DNA of 64,000 bases from the NCBI GenBank assembly GCA_021776785.1, contig JAJFFF010000054.1, positions 1 to 64,000 on the forward strand, written 5' to 3'. Source of the DNA: Planctomycetota bacterium (GTDB lineage Bacteria > Planctomycetota > PLA2). Under the pieces are notes generated by a model. That model worked only from the letters and a program-made list of their open reading frames with translations, did no database searches and was not told the origin of the DNA. Both the position numbers and the translations under genes were made by a program. This document shows, in pieces, positions 56,833 to 64,000 of this stretch. The number at the start of each line of letters is the position of its first letter. The first letter of the stretch is position 1.

Positions 56833-57303
56833 TCACGTGAAACAGGGCGCGACCGCGCGTAGCGGGACCGGCAACGACATCAGCGCAACGGGGTCGGCGA
56901 TGCTCCAGCGACCGTCCTGAACCGTCATGGCGATGTCTTGGACGACGTCACGCCCGCCGAAGAGGCGGCGGACCGTTAACACCGTGCGTTCGCCGTGGCG
57001 TTTCTCACGCACGAACACAAACTGAAGGTCGCCCACACGTTGCGCGAGGGCTGGCGTCTTGTCCTCAATCGTGGTCGCGGCATCGTCGAGAATCTCTGCG
57101 GTCAGCCCGGTCTGCGACTGGGCCGCCGGTGTGAGCAAACCGTACGCGTCGCCCAATTCGAGCGCGCGGACCGAGCGCTCGAAGCGTTCGAGCGTTTCGC
57201 GCGGGGTGCGCCCCGGCTGCGGGCCCGGCGCGCAAGCGGCCAGAAGCGGCAGCAGTGCGACGATCCAAAGCGGGGCGAAGGGGCTCGTGCCGGACTGTCT
57301 CAT
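56833..57303 (-). CDS. Lipoprotein of unknown function
   Basis: 156 residues. Signal peptide with lipobox LAAC (LPLLAACAPGPQP; lipidated Cys near residue 24). The mature part (about 35-156) has TPRETLERFERSVRALELGDAYGLLTPAAQSQ, a helical pattern also seen in NTF2-like (DUF4878-type) lipoproteins, then beta strands (RRLFGGRDVVQDIAMTVQDGRWSIADP). The NTF2-like idea rests on this pattern only. It is divergent from the lipoprotein at 57443. Confidence 0.7.
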   Translation of the reverse strand: MRQSGTSPFAPLWIVALLPLLAACAPGPQPGRTPRETLERFERSVRALELGDAYGLLTPAAQSQTGLTAEILDDAATTIEDKTPALAQRVGDLQFVFVREKRHGERTVLTVRRLFGGRDVVQDIAMTVQDGRWSIADPVALMSLPVPLRAVAPCFT

Positions 57304-57442
57304 CGAATTTCATTTTCGACAGTTGACTGTCCGGCTTGAGGCACGGCGCGTGCATAGAATGAACTTCGTCGTGCGCATTCCCGCATGACTTCGCTTGCAA
57401 TCGGGCGTGACCGCTGTGGCCGCGTACCGAAAAGGAGACAAT

Positions 57443-58198
57443 GTGTCGCTTCGCTGGTTCACCCTTTTTTCTCGTCCCGCTGTTGTCGCTTTGCTCGTGC
57501 TCACGGGTTGTCATCATGGCGGATCCGACGGGCTGTTTGGCGGCGAAATTCGTCGGCTCTCCGATGACGTCGTCGATCTCATGACGACCGCGTTTCAGGT
57601 CGCGGAGAACGCGTTTGTCGGCGATAGCGTTTTGCCGGAAGACATCGTCGAGCCCGCGGGTGCGGGAAACAACTTCACCGTGACCTACGATCTGCCGCTC
57701 GACGAGCGCGTCGGGCTAGGTCTTGGATTTGGACGCGTGACGCTCCGGATTGAAGAGGATGGCGTAGCCGTTTCGGATCCGCTTTCGTTTTCGTTCGGCA
57801 CGACGACGGCGCTGGCCGTCACGGTGAGGTACGAAGTGCGCTACGACGGGGATGCGCCGGAGACGGGGCGCGACAGCGATATCGATCTCACCGTTGTCGT
57901 GACTTCGACACGGCCGACCGCGAGCGACGCGTTCCTAAACGAGTACTTCGTGGACGGTACGGCGGACTTTGGTTCGACGTTTTGCGATCTAACGACGCGC
58001 TTTCGATCGACCGGTCGCCCGCGCGACGGCATCGAAGTCAACTTCGGCGACGGCGAAGGACGGATCGACAATCCCAACGTGGTCGATGTGTTCCGACTCG
58101 ATATCGACTACTTCGACGACGAAGTATTCCGCGCGGAAGGCGACGTCGGAATCTGCTGCTTCTTCGAACGCAACTTCGCGTTTGACGATGTGCTGTAG
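57443..58198 (+). CDS. Lipoprotein of unknown function, beta-rich
   Basis: 251 residues from GTG 57443, chosen for its AAAGGAG 5 bases ahead and the good lipoprotein signal (FTLFSRPAVVALLVLTGC, lipobox LTGC). The mature chain is acidic and has an internal turn pattern like a secreted beta sandwich: VTYDLPLDERVGLGLGFGRV, SFGTTTALAVTVRYEV, DSDIDLTVVVTSTRPTAS. It ends CCFFERNFAFDDVL. A -10-like TAGAAT (57355-57360) is the likely promoter, leaving an 83-base leader. No family is recognised. Confidence 0.7.
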   Translation: MSLRWFTLFSRPAVVALLVLTGCHHGGSDGLFGGEIRRLSDDVVDLMTTAFQVAENAFVGDSVLPEDIVEPAGAGNNFTVTYDLPLDERVGLGLGFGRVTLRIEEDGVAVSDPLSFSFGTTTALAVTVRYEVRYDGDAPETGRDSDIDLTVVVTSTRPTASDAFLNEYFVDGTADFGSTFCDLTTRFRSTGRPRDGIEVNFGDGEGRIDNPNVVDVFRLDIDYFDDEVFRAEGDVGICCFFERNFAFDDVL

Positions 58199-58205
58199 CC
58201 GTACC

Positions 58206-59813
58206 TTAGAGTTCGCGTAGCGCTCGGATGGACTCCGTTACAGCGGGCGCTACGCGATCTTTCGGATTGCGACCGAGCCACGCTTCAAGGAGCGGCAAGG
58301 CATCGGTGATGCCTAGATCGACACAGATTTTTGCGGCGTCGTCGGTTTGGTGTTTTGAACCGATCGCTCCCAGGATGCGTCCGCGTAACGCCTCGTCCGG
58401 TTGGGAGCGGTAACGCGCCGCCGCGATGTGCAACGCGAGGTGGGGCTCGTCCGGCAGGCGGTTGAGCGTGGTCACGTCGATCGCACCCACCGCCAGCACC
58501 GCTTGGCGGCGAAAGTAAACGTCCGCGTCGGGATCACGAGCCACGGCAAGAAGTGCGGAAACCGCTTTCGTGTCGCCGATGGCGCCGAGTGCCGCCGCCG
58601 CGTCGAGCGGGCACCATGTGTCATGGTCGTCCGCAAGCGCGGCGAGGAGCGCGGGCGAAGCTGCCTCGATTTTGCGCCGCCGCACGATTTCGACGAGGCG
58701 GCGCCGGACGAACACACGGTGCGCCCACTCGGTGCTGGTCAGCGTCGAAGCCAGGTAAGAGGGGAGCATCTGATCGAGATACGGGCGCGCGCCGGTGCTG
58801 AGCAACGCGACCACGTCGTCGCCGAGCGGGCCGCGCGCGTGATTGGTCGTAAGCAGCGCGAGAAGAGCGGCCACCGAGTTTTCGTCGTCGCGCTGGCCGA
58901 GCTGCCGCACCAGTTTCACGCGCTTGTTCCACGAGGGCAAGTTGAGCACAGGCGGAACGCTCCGTTCCTGATTGGATCCATCGGTGTAGTAGCGCGTTAG
59001 CGTTGTCCGGAGTTGCCTACTCGTGGCGAGCTGCGCGATGCTCTCGAATAACGTGGCGTCATACTTGAACGGAATCGTGTTCTCGCAAAACGTCAGGACG
59101 AGCGCTTCGCGCCTGGCCTTTGCCGCATCGTCATGTTGCGGTGGATTGCCGACCTCAAGCGCGCGCGCCCTCTGCAGCAACATTGCGATCTTGCCCTGGT
59201 TGGAGTGGGTCGGCACGTGCACGCGCTTCTTCAGTTGCAGCGCCGCGGCTTCTAAGCGGATGGTCTTAGCCTTGGCCGCGTCGCCTTCACCCGACCGCCG
59301 ATCGAATGCGTTCGCTAAGTCTTGTCGAGCGCGCACCGCTTTTTGGTCGGCGCGCACCGCTGCCTCCAACAACTCGATCGCCTCGGTGTAGATCGCGATC
59401 GACTCTTTGGAGTTGCGTCGCTGCGGCACGATGTTGCCGTTGATGATGACGATCATGTTGCGGCCGCCGCCGCCCGCCGCGTCGCCTTTGGTAATGAGCA
59501 CGCGCCCTAAAACGCCGCCGACCAGGGCCTTGCGGTCCCCGTTCAGTTTCTTCCAGGCCGCGCGCAAGGGCTTCTCAAGTTCGGCCGTGCGGCCGAATCG
59601 CTGCAGCAGGTCATGCACGCGATCCCACAACACGACCCGCCCGGGGTTTTCTTGGAGCGCGTCCTTGGCGAGCGCCAGCGTTTCGACCGCGCGATCCATG
59701 GAGCCGGGGGCGTGTTCGCCGCTCACAAAGAAGTTCGGCGGTATGGTGAACGGGTCCGCGCTCGCGTGAAGCGCGCAGCAGAGCAAAATTCCTATCGTCG
59801 CGAGGCCTCTCAT
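58206..59813 (-). CDS. Secreted TPR/HEAT-repeat protein
   Basis: 535 residues from ATG 59813, which overlaps the hemG stop (ATGA); the open frame extends far upstream but antisense in character. Signal peptide LATIGILLCCALHASA. A TPR-like part (about 35-230, with a Gly-rich break AAGGGGRNM) is followed by HEAT-like repeats (about 280-535: CPLDAAAALGAIGDTKAVSALLAVARDPD, RRQAVLAVGAIDV). Such scaffold proteins are common in secreted planctomycete sets. Its coupling to heme genes is odd; a heme role is not indicated by its sequence. Confidence 0.75.
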   Translation of the reverse strand: MRGLATIGILLCCALHASADPFTIPPNFFVSGEHAPGSMDRAVETLALAKDALQENPGRVVLWDRVHDLLQRFGRTAELEKPLRAAWKKLNGDRKALVGGVLGRVLITKGDAAGGGGRNMIVIINGNIVPQRRNSKESIAIYTEAIELLEAAVRADQKAVRARQDLANAFDRRSGEGDAAKAKTIRLEAAALQLKKRVHVPTHSNQGKIAMLLQRARALEVGNPPQHDDAAKARREALVLTFCENTIPFKYDATLFESIAQLATSRQLRTTLTRYYTDGSNQERSVPPVLNLPSWNKRVKLVRQLGQRDDENSVAALLALLTTNHARGPLGDDVVALLSTGARPYLDQMLPSYLASTLTSTEWAHRVFVRRRLVEIVRRRKIEAASPALLAALADDHDTWCPLDAAAALGAIGDTKAVSALLAVARDPDADVYFRRQAVLAVGAIDVTTLNRLPDEPHLALHIAAARYRSQPDEALRGRILGAIGSKHQTDDAAKICVDLGITDALPLLEAWLGRNPKDRVAPAVTESIRALREL

Positions 59814-61033
59814 GGCGACCAGTGTACGGCCTCCGCGACACAGGCGTTGAACGAGATTCCTTGGTAACTCGACCCAGCGAGACGCAACCACGGCGGCGTC
59901 GCGGCGCGGATCGTTTGTAACAAGGCCTCGTGTCCCTGTTCGAACTGCGCGATGCCGAGCGGCCAACGGTGAATGAACACGTGTTGCGGCGTGGGAACGG
60001 ACGTCCAGGCCTGTCCCAGGTCGCGCAGCGCGAGATCGGTGAGTGCTTCGTCGTCGAGCGCGAGTGCGTCGGGGTCGCGGCGGCCGCCGATCAGGACGCG
60101 GTAGAGCCCTAAACCGTCGGGCGCGCGCTCCGGAAAGATCGACGTTTCGTAGAGCGCGCCCAGGATGCGCAAGCCCTGGCCGTGGGGCGCGAGAAATCCG
60201 AACCCGTCCGGCGCTTTGACGTCTGCGCGCGGGAACGCCAACGCCACGACGGCCACCGGCGCGTAGGGAATGCGCGCCAGAGCATCTCTGAGGGCGCCGG
60301 TCGCCGGTGTGCGGGCTGCGGGTGTTGTGCACACGACGCGGTCGAACGCGCGCGGCTCCAGCGATTCCCAAGGGGCGTGGCGCTCCAACGTTACGCGTTC
60401 GGCAAGCGCGTCGATGATCGTGTGCATGCCGGTGCGAAACGACGTGAGCGTTCCCGCCGGGCCGCTCGCGCCGCGCTTCAACAGCGAACCCTTGAGGCGG
60501 GCCATCTTCGGAAAGGCAGCGCGAAACGAGAGTCGCTTCGGATCGCCGGCCCAGATACCCGTCACGAATGCGTCGGCCAACACGTCGGCGGCCGCCGGCC
60601 CAAACCGGTGTGCGAAAAACTCGTGCACGGACGGATCGGCGCCGGTGAGTTCGCGTTTCGCGAAGCGAGGCTCAGCCAGCACGCGCAGCCGTGCGCCGAG
60701 CGGCAACAAGTCACCGAACACAAAACTACGGGGGGAAGTGGGAAGCGCGCGCAGCTTACCGGCGCGCCAGATGTAGCGTGTCGCCGCGTCCGGGTTGCTG
60801 CGAACCAATTCGTCTTGAAGGCCCAGCTCTTGGACCAGGCCAAGGACGGCGGGCTCGTTGTCCAAAAATCCGTTGGGTCCCCATTCCACCGTGCAGCCCT
60901 CGTGGCGCTCGGTAAAGATGTTGCCGCCGACGCGGTCGCGCGCTTCGTACACGACCACATCGTGGCCCTTCTTTTGAAGGTGAAATGCCGTCGTCAGCCC
61001 GGCGATTCCGGCGCCGAGAACGGCGATTTTCAT
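59810..61033 (-). CDS. Protoporphyrinogen oxidase, HemG/HemY type
   Basis: 407 residues. The FAD-binding dinucleotide fold begins VLGAGIAGLTTAFHLQKKGHDVVVYEARDRVGGNI. The protein is of the oxygen-dependent (HemY) family, with EWGPNGFLDNEPAVLGL, a flavin-site VCTTPAARTPATGAL and a C-terminal IHRWPLGIAQFEQGHEALLQ, then LRLAGSSYQGISFNACVAEA. It oxidises protoporphyrinogen IX (or coproporphyrinogen III) to the porphyrin in heme synthesis. hemE lies upstream with a 4-base overlap. Confidence 0.88.
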   Translation of the reverse strand: MKIAVLGAGIAGLTTAFHLQKKGHDVVVYEARDRVGGNIFTERHEGCTVEWGPNGFLDNEPAVLGLVQELGLQDELVRSNPDAATRYIWRAGKLRALPTSPRSFVFGDLLPLGARLRVLAEPRFAKRELTGADPSVHEFFAHRFGPAAADVLADAFVTGIWAGDPKRLSFRAAFPKMARLKGSLLKRGASGPAGTLTSFRTGMHTIIDALAERVTLERHAPWESLEPRAFDRVVCTTPAARTPATGALRDALARIPYAPVAVVALAFPRADVKAPDGFGFLAPHGQGLRILGALYETSIFPERAPDGLGLYRVLIGGRRDPDALALDDEALTDLALRDLGQAWTSVPTPQHVFIHRWPLGIAQFEQGHEALLQTIRAATPPWLRLAGSSYQGISFNACVAEAVHWSP

Positions 61034-62007
61034 GCGAGTTCGAAGCCCTGCGCGGTGTCGATGAAAGCCTTCACCGAATCGATGGGCGTTTGGGGCAAGA
61101 TGCCGTGGCCTAAGTTGACGACGTATCCGGTGCCTGCGACGGGCGCGATCATCTCGCGCGTTCGACGCGCCACCTCGGCGGGCGGGCCGAAGAGAATCGT
61201 CGGGTCGAGTTGTCCCTGGACCGGTCCGCGCGCGCGCGCCGCCACGAGGTCTTGGTTCCAGTCCACGCCGTATGCGTCAGCGCCGACGTCGCGCAGCCCG
61301 CCTCGTCCGAAAAAGATCACCGGTACATCGATCGACTCGACGATGCGGCGGATCCCCGGCGCGCAAAAGCGTTCGAAATCAATGGCGCTCAGTTCGCCGC
61401 CCCAGGAATCGAACAACTGAATGGTCTGCGCGCCCGCTTCGACCTGACACTGCAGGTAGCGCGTCATGATCTGCTCTAACCAATCGAGAAGCGCTTGCGC
61501 TCCTTTCGGATCCGCGTGCAGCATCTTGCGAAACGCCGTAAACGTCTTCGCGCTTCCGCCTTCGACGAGGTACGTCGCGACGGTCGCGGGCGTCCCGCAA
61601 AAACCGATCAGCGGCACCGTGAGCTCGCGGCGCAGGAGACGAATCGTTTCGTACACGAAGTCGAGTTCCAACACGGCTTCCGGCGGCGCTAACCCATCGA
61701 TCGAAGTGACCGGTGCGGGGAGGCGCGGGCCGGGCGCGAAATCAAGACCGGGCACCGCCGGCAGGAGCGGCACCATGATGTCGCTAAACAGGATCGCGGC
61801 ATCCATGTCGAATCGTCGCAGCGGTTGCAGCGTGACTTCGACGGCGGCGTCCGGGGTTTGGCAGAGCTTGAGGAACCCGCCCGCTTTCTCCTTCGTCGCT
61901 CGATACTCCGGGAGGTAGCGCCCGGCTTGCCGCATCATCCAGACGGGCAGCCGTTCGATGGGTTCACACGCCAACGTGCGCAGGAAAAGATCGCGAAACG
62001 CGCTCAT
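61030..62007 (-). CDS. hemE: Uroporphyrinogen decarboxylase
   Basis: 325 residues. HemE converts uroporphyrinogen III to coproporphyrinogen III. Signatures are LPVWMMRQAGRYLPEYR near the start, DAAILFSDIMVPLLPAVPGLDFAPG, GFCGTPATVATYLVEGG, and QLFDSWGGELSAIDFERF with the C-terminal VVNLGHGILPQTPIDSVKAFID. The ATG lies 6 bases after TACCCT on the minus strand (62019-62014), so a leaderless start is likely. hemG overlaps its stop. Heme genes for later or earlier steps are not in the window. Confidence 0.95.
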   Translation of the reverse strand: MSAFRDLFLRTLACEPIERLPVWMMRQAGRYLPEYRATKEKAGGFLKLCQTPDAAVEVTLQPLRRFDMDAAILFSDIMVPLLPAVPGLDFAPGPRLPAPVTSIDGLAPPEAVLELDFVYETIRLLRRELTVPLIGFCGTPATVATYLVEGGSAKTFTAFRKMLHADPKGAQALLDWLEQIMTRYLQCQVEAGAQTIQLFDSWGGELSAIDFERFCAPGIRRIVESIDVPVIFFGRGGLRDVGADAYGVDWNQDLVAARARGPVQGQLDPTILFGPPAEVARRTREMIAPVAGTGYVVNLGHGILPQTPIDSVKAFIDTAQGFELA

Positions 62008-62043
62008 GCGTTAAGGGTACCGTCCGCCTCCGAGAATCTTTAG

Positions 62044-62367
62044 TTACGCGGGGGCGGCAAGCGCTTGCGCTTCACGCGTGCGGCCAAGCGCGCGCAGAAC
62101 TTGGACAAGGTCGGCGCGGACGGAAGGGCCGTCTTCGTGGTGCGGATAGAGATTGAGAAACATCTCGAGTGCGTGACGAGCGGGCTTCAGTTTTTTAGCT
62201 TTGGCGCACCGGCGTCCGAGGCGCCAGAGCGACGCGGGCGGCGGGAAGGGGCGGCTCCCGGAAAACTGGCCGAGCGCGCGCGCCGCATCGTCGAAGCGGT
62301 CGTCTTGCAGGCAGCGCATCATGGTCGCCACGCACCCCGCCATCGATTTCGTTCCAAATAGCCGCAC
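62044..62367 (-). CDS. Small TPR-like protein
   Basis: 107 residues from GTG 62367 (an ATG nine codons in, at 62343, is equally possible). Two or three short helices fit a TPR-like fold (DDAARALGQF, KLKPARHALEMFLNLYPHHEDGPSVRADLVQVLRALGRTREAQAL). It is 36 bases upstream of hemE on the same strand. The product is too short for a firm name. Confidence 0.45.
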   Translation of the reverse strand: MRLFGTKSMAGCVATMMRCLQDDRFDDAARALGQFSGSRPFPPPASLWRLGRRCAKAKKLKPARHALEMFLNLYPHHEDGPSVRADLVQVLRALGRTREAQALAAPA

Positions 62368-62463
62368 AGTTCGGTTCTCGAACGAAGCGTACCCCTGAAA
62401 AAGGGCTCGGCCACCCCGTTTTGGAGCGGAGCCGAAAGTTGTGCGTGACGCCTTTGCCGGCCG

Positions 62464-63660
62464 CTATTCGATGGCGAAGGTAACGGCGAATCCGGCGCCC
62501 GGCAGCGCGGGTTCCGGTCCGGTTAGCCCGGGCGCGGTGGGCGCCGTGCCGACGGCGCGGGCGGTTCCCGGCAGCTCGATCCGCAGCGTGCGGCCTGGCA
62601 TGAGCGGCTCTTCGGGACTCAAGGCGAGATGCACGCGGGTGTCCTCGTCGCACGGCTCCATCTGCGCGATCACGAAGCTAAAGGGGATCTGACGCTCGGA
62701 GCCATCGGGCGCGCGCTCGACGAGCAGCGGCAGCACGGTCAACGGATCGACCGGGGTGTTGAATCGAAACGTGATCGTCTCGCCGTTTCGAAAGCTCGTC
62801 GTCGTCGGGTCGGGCGAGACCGCTAAAGCGCGCGGGACCAAATCAGGATCTACGGCGCGCGCGGGACCGACGGGGAACGTGATCGTCGCGCCCTCGATCA
62901 ATCGCTCGCCGGTTACGGCTTGCACGCCGTGCGCCGCGCGCCGAATCGCCAGCTGGTAAGACGCACCGACGACCAGGCCTCCTTCGTCGCCGGGGAACGT
63001 CGGCAACCGCGGATGGAACACGAGCGTGTCGCCGTGAATGCACCACGCGCCTTCGGCGGAGATTCCCTCTTTGAGGATGAACAGTTTGCCGTCGAGTTCC
63101 TGATCCGGAACCAGCGCGACGTTGAACCGGAAATGGAGCGATTGATTGGAAGGAACGGCGGCCTTGAACTCCGGCATTTCGACCAACGCGAACTCCGGAT
63201 CGGCGCTCGGATACACCGTTGACGTGAGCGTGTAGTCCGCCGCGTCGCCGCGCCATCCGGCAATGAAGATGAAGATGACTTGCTCGTCCGCGACGGGGAG
63301 CGACTCGTATTCCGGATCGAAATCAATCGCGGTACTTTCCAGAAGGCGCACTTCCCCTTGCGGGTCGCTCGCCAAAATGAAGTCGAGGTCAGACTCGCCT
63401 TCCCACGTGAGCTCGATGACCAAACGTCCCGCGGCGGGCGCGGTGAGTTCGAAGCGGTGGATGTCACCGGTGTAGCCGATGCCGTTGTTGGATGCGTCTT
63501 CGATTTCGCGCGCGACGGGGTCGGCGTGCCAGTTTCCGTCCGCGCCGAGGTCGAAATCAATCTGCGGGTCGGCTGGCGGGTTCACGGGCAGAGCGCTGGA
63601 GCTCCCGCCGCAAGCGGGCAGCAACATGACAACAACAATCCACAGAGGCACGGACCGCAC
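62464..63660 (-). CDS. Lipoprotein with Ig-like (Big_5) domains
   Basis: 398 residues from GTG 63660, with a perfect AAGGAGG and a 4-base spacer. Lipobox LPAC at about residues 14-17 (VVMLLPACGG). The chain is beta-rich and contains Big_5-type segments: FKAAVPSNQSLHFRFNVALV (about 168-187) and DPTTTSFRNGETITFRFNTPVDPLTVLPLLV (about 285-315), the pattern of SbsA Ig-like domains in bacterial surface proteins. A first part (about 30-150) has FELTAPAAGRLVIELTWEGESDLDFILASDP, like a pre-peptidase C-terminal domain. It is probably a cell-surface lipoprotein. Confidence 0.78.
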   Translation of the reverse strand: MRSVPLWIVVVMLLPACGGSSSALPVNPPADPQIDFDLGADGNWHADPVAREIEDASNNGIGYTGDIHRFELTAPAAGRLVIELTWEGESDLDFILASDPQGEVRLLESTAIDFDPEYESLPVADEQVIFIFIAGWRGDAADYTLTSTVYPSADPEFALVEMPEFKAAVPSNQSLHFRFNVALVPDQELDGKLFILKEGISAEGAWCIHGDTLVFHPRLPTFPGDEGGLVVGASYQLAIRRAAHGVQAVTGERLIEGATITFPVGPARAVDPDLVPRALAVSPDPTTTSFRNGETITFRFNTPVDPLTVLPLLVERAPDGSERQIPFSFVIAQMEPCDEDTRVHLALSPEEPLMPGRTLRIELPGTARAVGTAPTAPGLTGPEPALPGAGFAVTFAIE

Positions 63661-63752
63661 ACCGCCTCCTTAGCTAACTAAGCACCCAGCGGCATGATAG
63701 GCGATTTCGGGAGCGAGCGGGCTACGAATTGCGCCGGGCGGCCACCGGTGGG

Positions 63753-64000
63753 CTACAGGGCGACGCGAAAACGGAACAAGTGACCGCCGACATCCGCCTC
63801 CCGGGCATCCCCTTCGACCTCGCCAGGTTCCAGCGTCGTCGTCAGCGTTTCCCCGGCGATCCACGGGCCGTGCGTGGCAAGCGCGGCCGCCAGGGCATCG
63901 CTCGCCTCATACACGATGGTGATCCGCGCGTCGTATTCGAGATCGAGATCCTTGCGCGCGCCTTGGATGTGATGGATGACTTCGCGCGCCAAGCCTTCGG
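63753..64000 (-). CDS. ileS: Isoleucyl-tRNA synthetase, C-terminal end (partial)
   Basis: Only the last 82 codons are in the window; the gene runs in from beyond position 64000. The visible start reads EGLAREVIHHIQGARKDLDL, then EYDARITIVYEASDALAAAL, the C-terminal pattern of IleRS (LAREVVRRIQxxRK then DRI). The stop is TAG at 63753. The catalytic parts are not visible, so the name rests on this one segment. ValRS or LeuRS would lack this exact pattern. Confidence 0.72.
   Translation of the reverse strand, partial: EGLAREVIHHIQGARKDLDLEYDARITIVYEASDALAAALATHGPWIAGETLTTTLEPGEVEGDAREADVGGHLFRFRVAL

Noticed and set aside
59814..60371. N-terminal extension of the TPR/HEAT protein frame.
   Set aside because: It is antisense in character, being a shadow of hemG, and the signal peptide at 59813 marks the true start.

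Overview
The window is a GC-rich bacterial chromosome segment with almost no clear foreign DNA. It most resembles a member of the Planctomycetota or a close relative. That rests on gene types rather than any marker gene: ECF-like sigma factors of the planctomycete pattern, an ECF sigma factor fused to a large extracytoplasmic region, very large envelope proteins, secreted HEAT-like proteins, a lysine-rich histone-like protein, DUF3299, and an mcsA-mcsB-clpC set without ctsR. A striking feature is that many first-in-unit genes have a -10-like hexamer only 6 to 9 bases before the start codon, so leaderless transcripts appear to be common. Genes with good Shine-Dalgarno sequences (groES, the 51991 gene, the lipoproteins at 57443 and 63660) coexist with these.

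Layout. 1-3.3 kb: tail of a histone H1-like gene, then a two-component pair (kinase, NtrC-type regulator) on the minus strand. 3.5-9.8 kb: PEGA lipoprotein-murD, mcsA-mcsB and clpC (protein arginine phosphorylation and proteolysis). 9.9-18.9 kb: sigma factor-carboxypeptidase-regulatory fusion divergent from pyrE, a secreted esterase/HEAT protein, three overlapping genes ending in an inositol-phosphate-synthase-like enzyme. 18.9-23.7 kb (minus): two VanZ-like membrane proteins, an HD-GYP regulator, a tandem 157-bp repeat and a processive family 2 glycosyltransferase, then a 189-bp inverted-repeat element. 23.7-31.3 kb (plus): queA, ligA-GH3, and a GCS2/CBS ligase-like protein overlapping an AstE/AspA-type deacylase. 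31.3-41.6 kb (minus): two genes for 1078- and 2353-residue envelope proteins built from related modules. 41.6-46.3 kb: thiE and a sigma-like gene sharing a palindromic -10 box, then a four-gene metal-type ABC cassette with a Fur/Zur-like operator. 46.4-51.9 kb: tandem SUKH-like paralogues, two uncharacterised genes, a lone receiver protein and groES-groEL. 52-53.3 kb: a thioredoxin-like gene with an in-frame TGA exactly where the catalytic cysteine should be, a candidate selenoprotein. 53.3-64 kb: GlsB-like and DUF389 membrane proteins, a sensor kinase, secreted proteins and lipoproteins, a hemE-hemG unit, and the C-terminal end of ileS.

The most interesting items are the candidate selenoprotein with a hairpin in the right place (51991-53262), the predicted Zur-controlled zinc/metal ABC operon (42962-46293), the widespread leaderless promoter architecture including one ATTATAAT palindrome serving two genes, possible AUC start codons, and the fused giant proteins with a signal-peptide-like segment in mid-chain. 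All calls come from reading the sequence; no database search was run.
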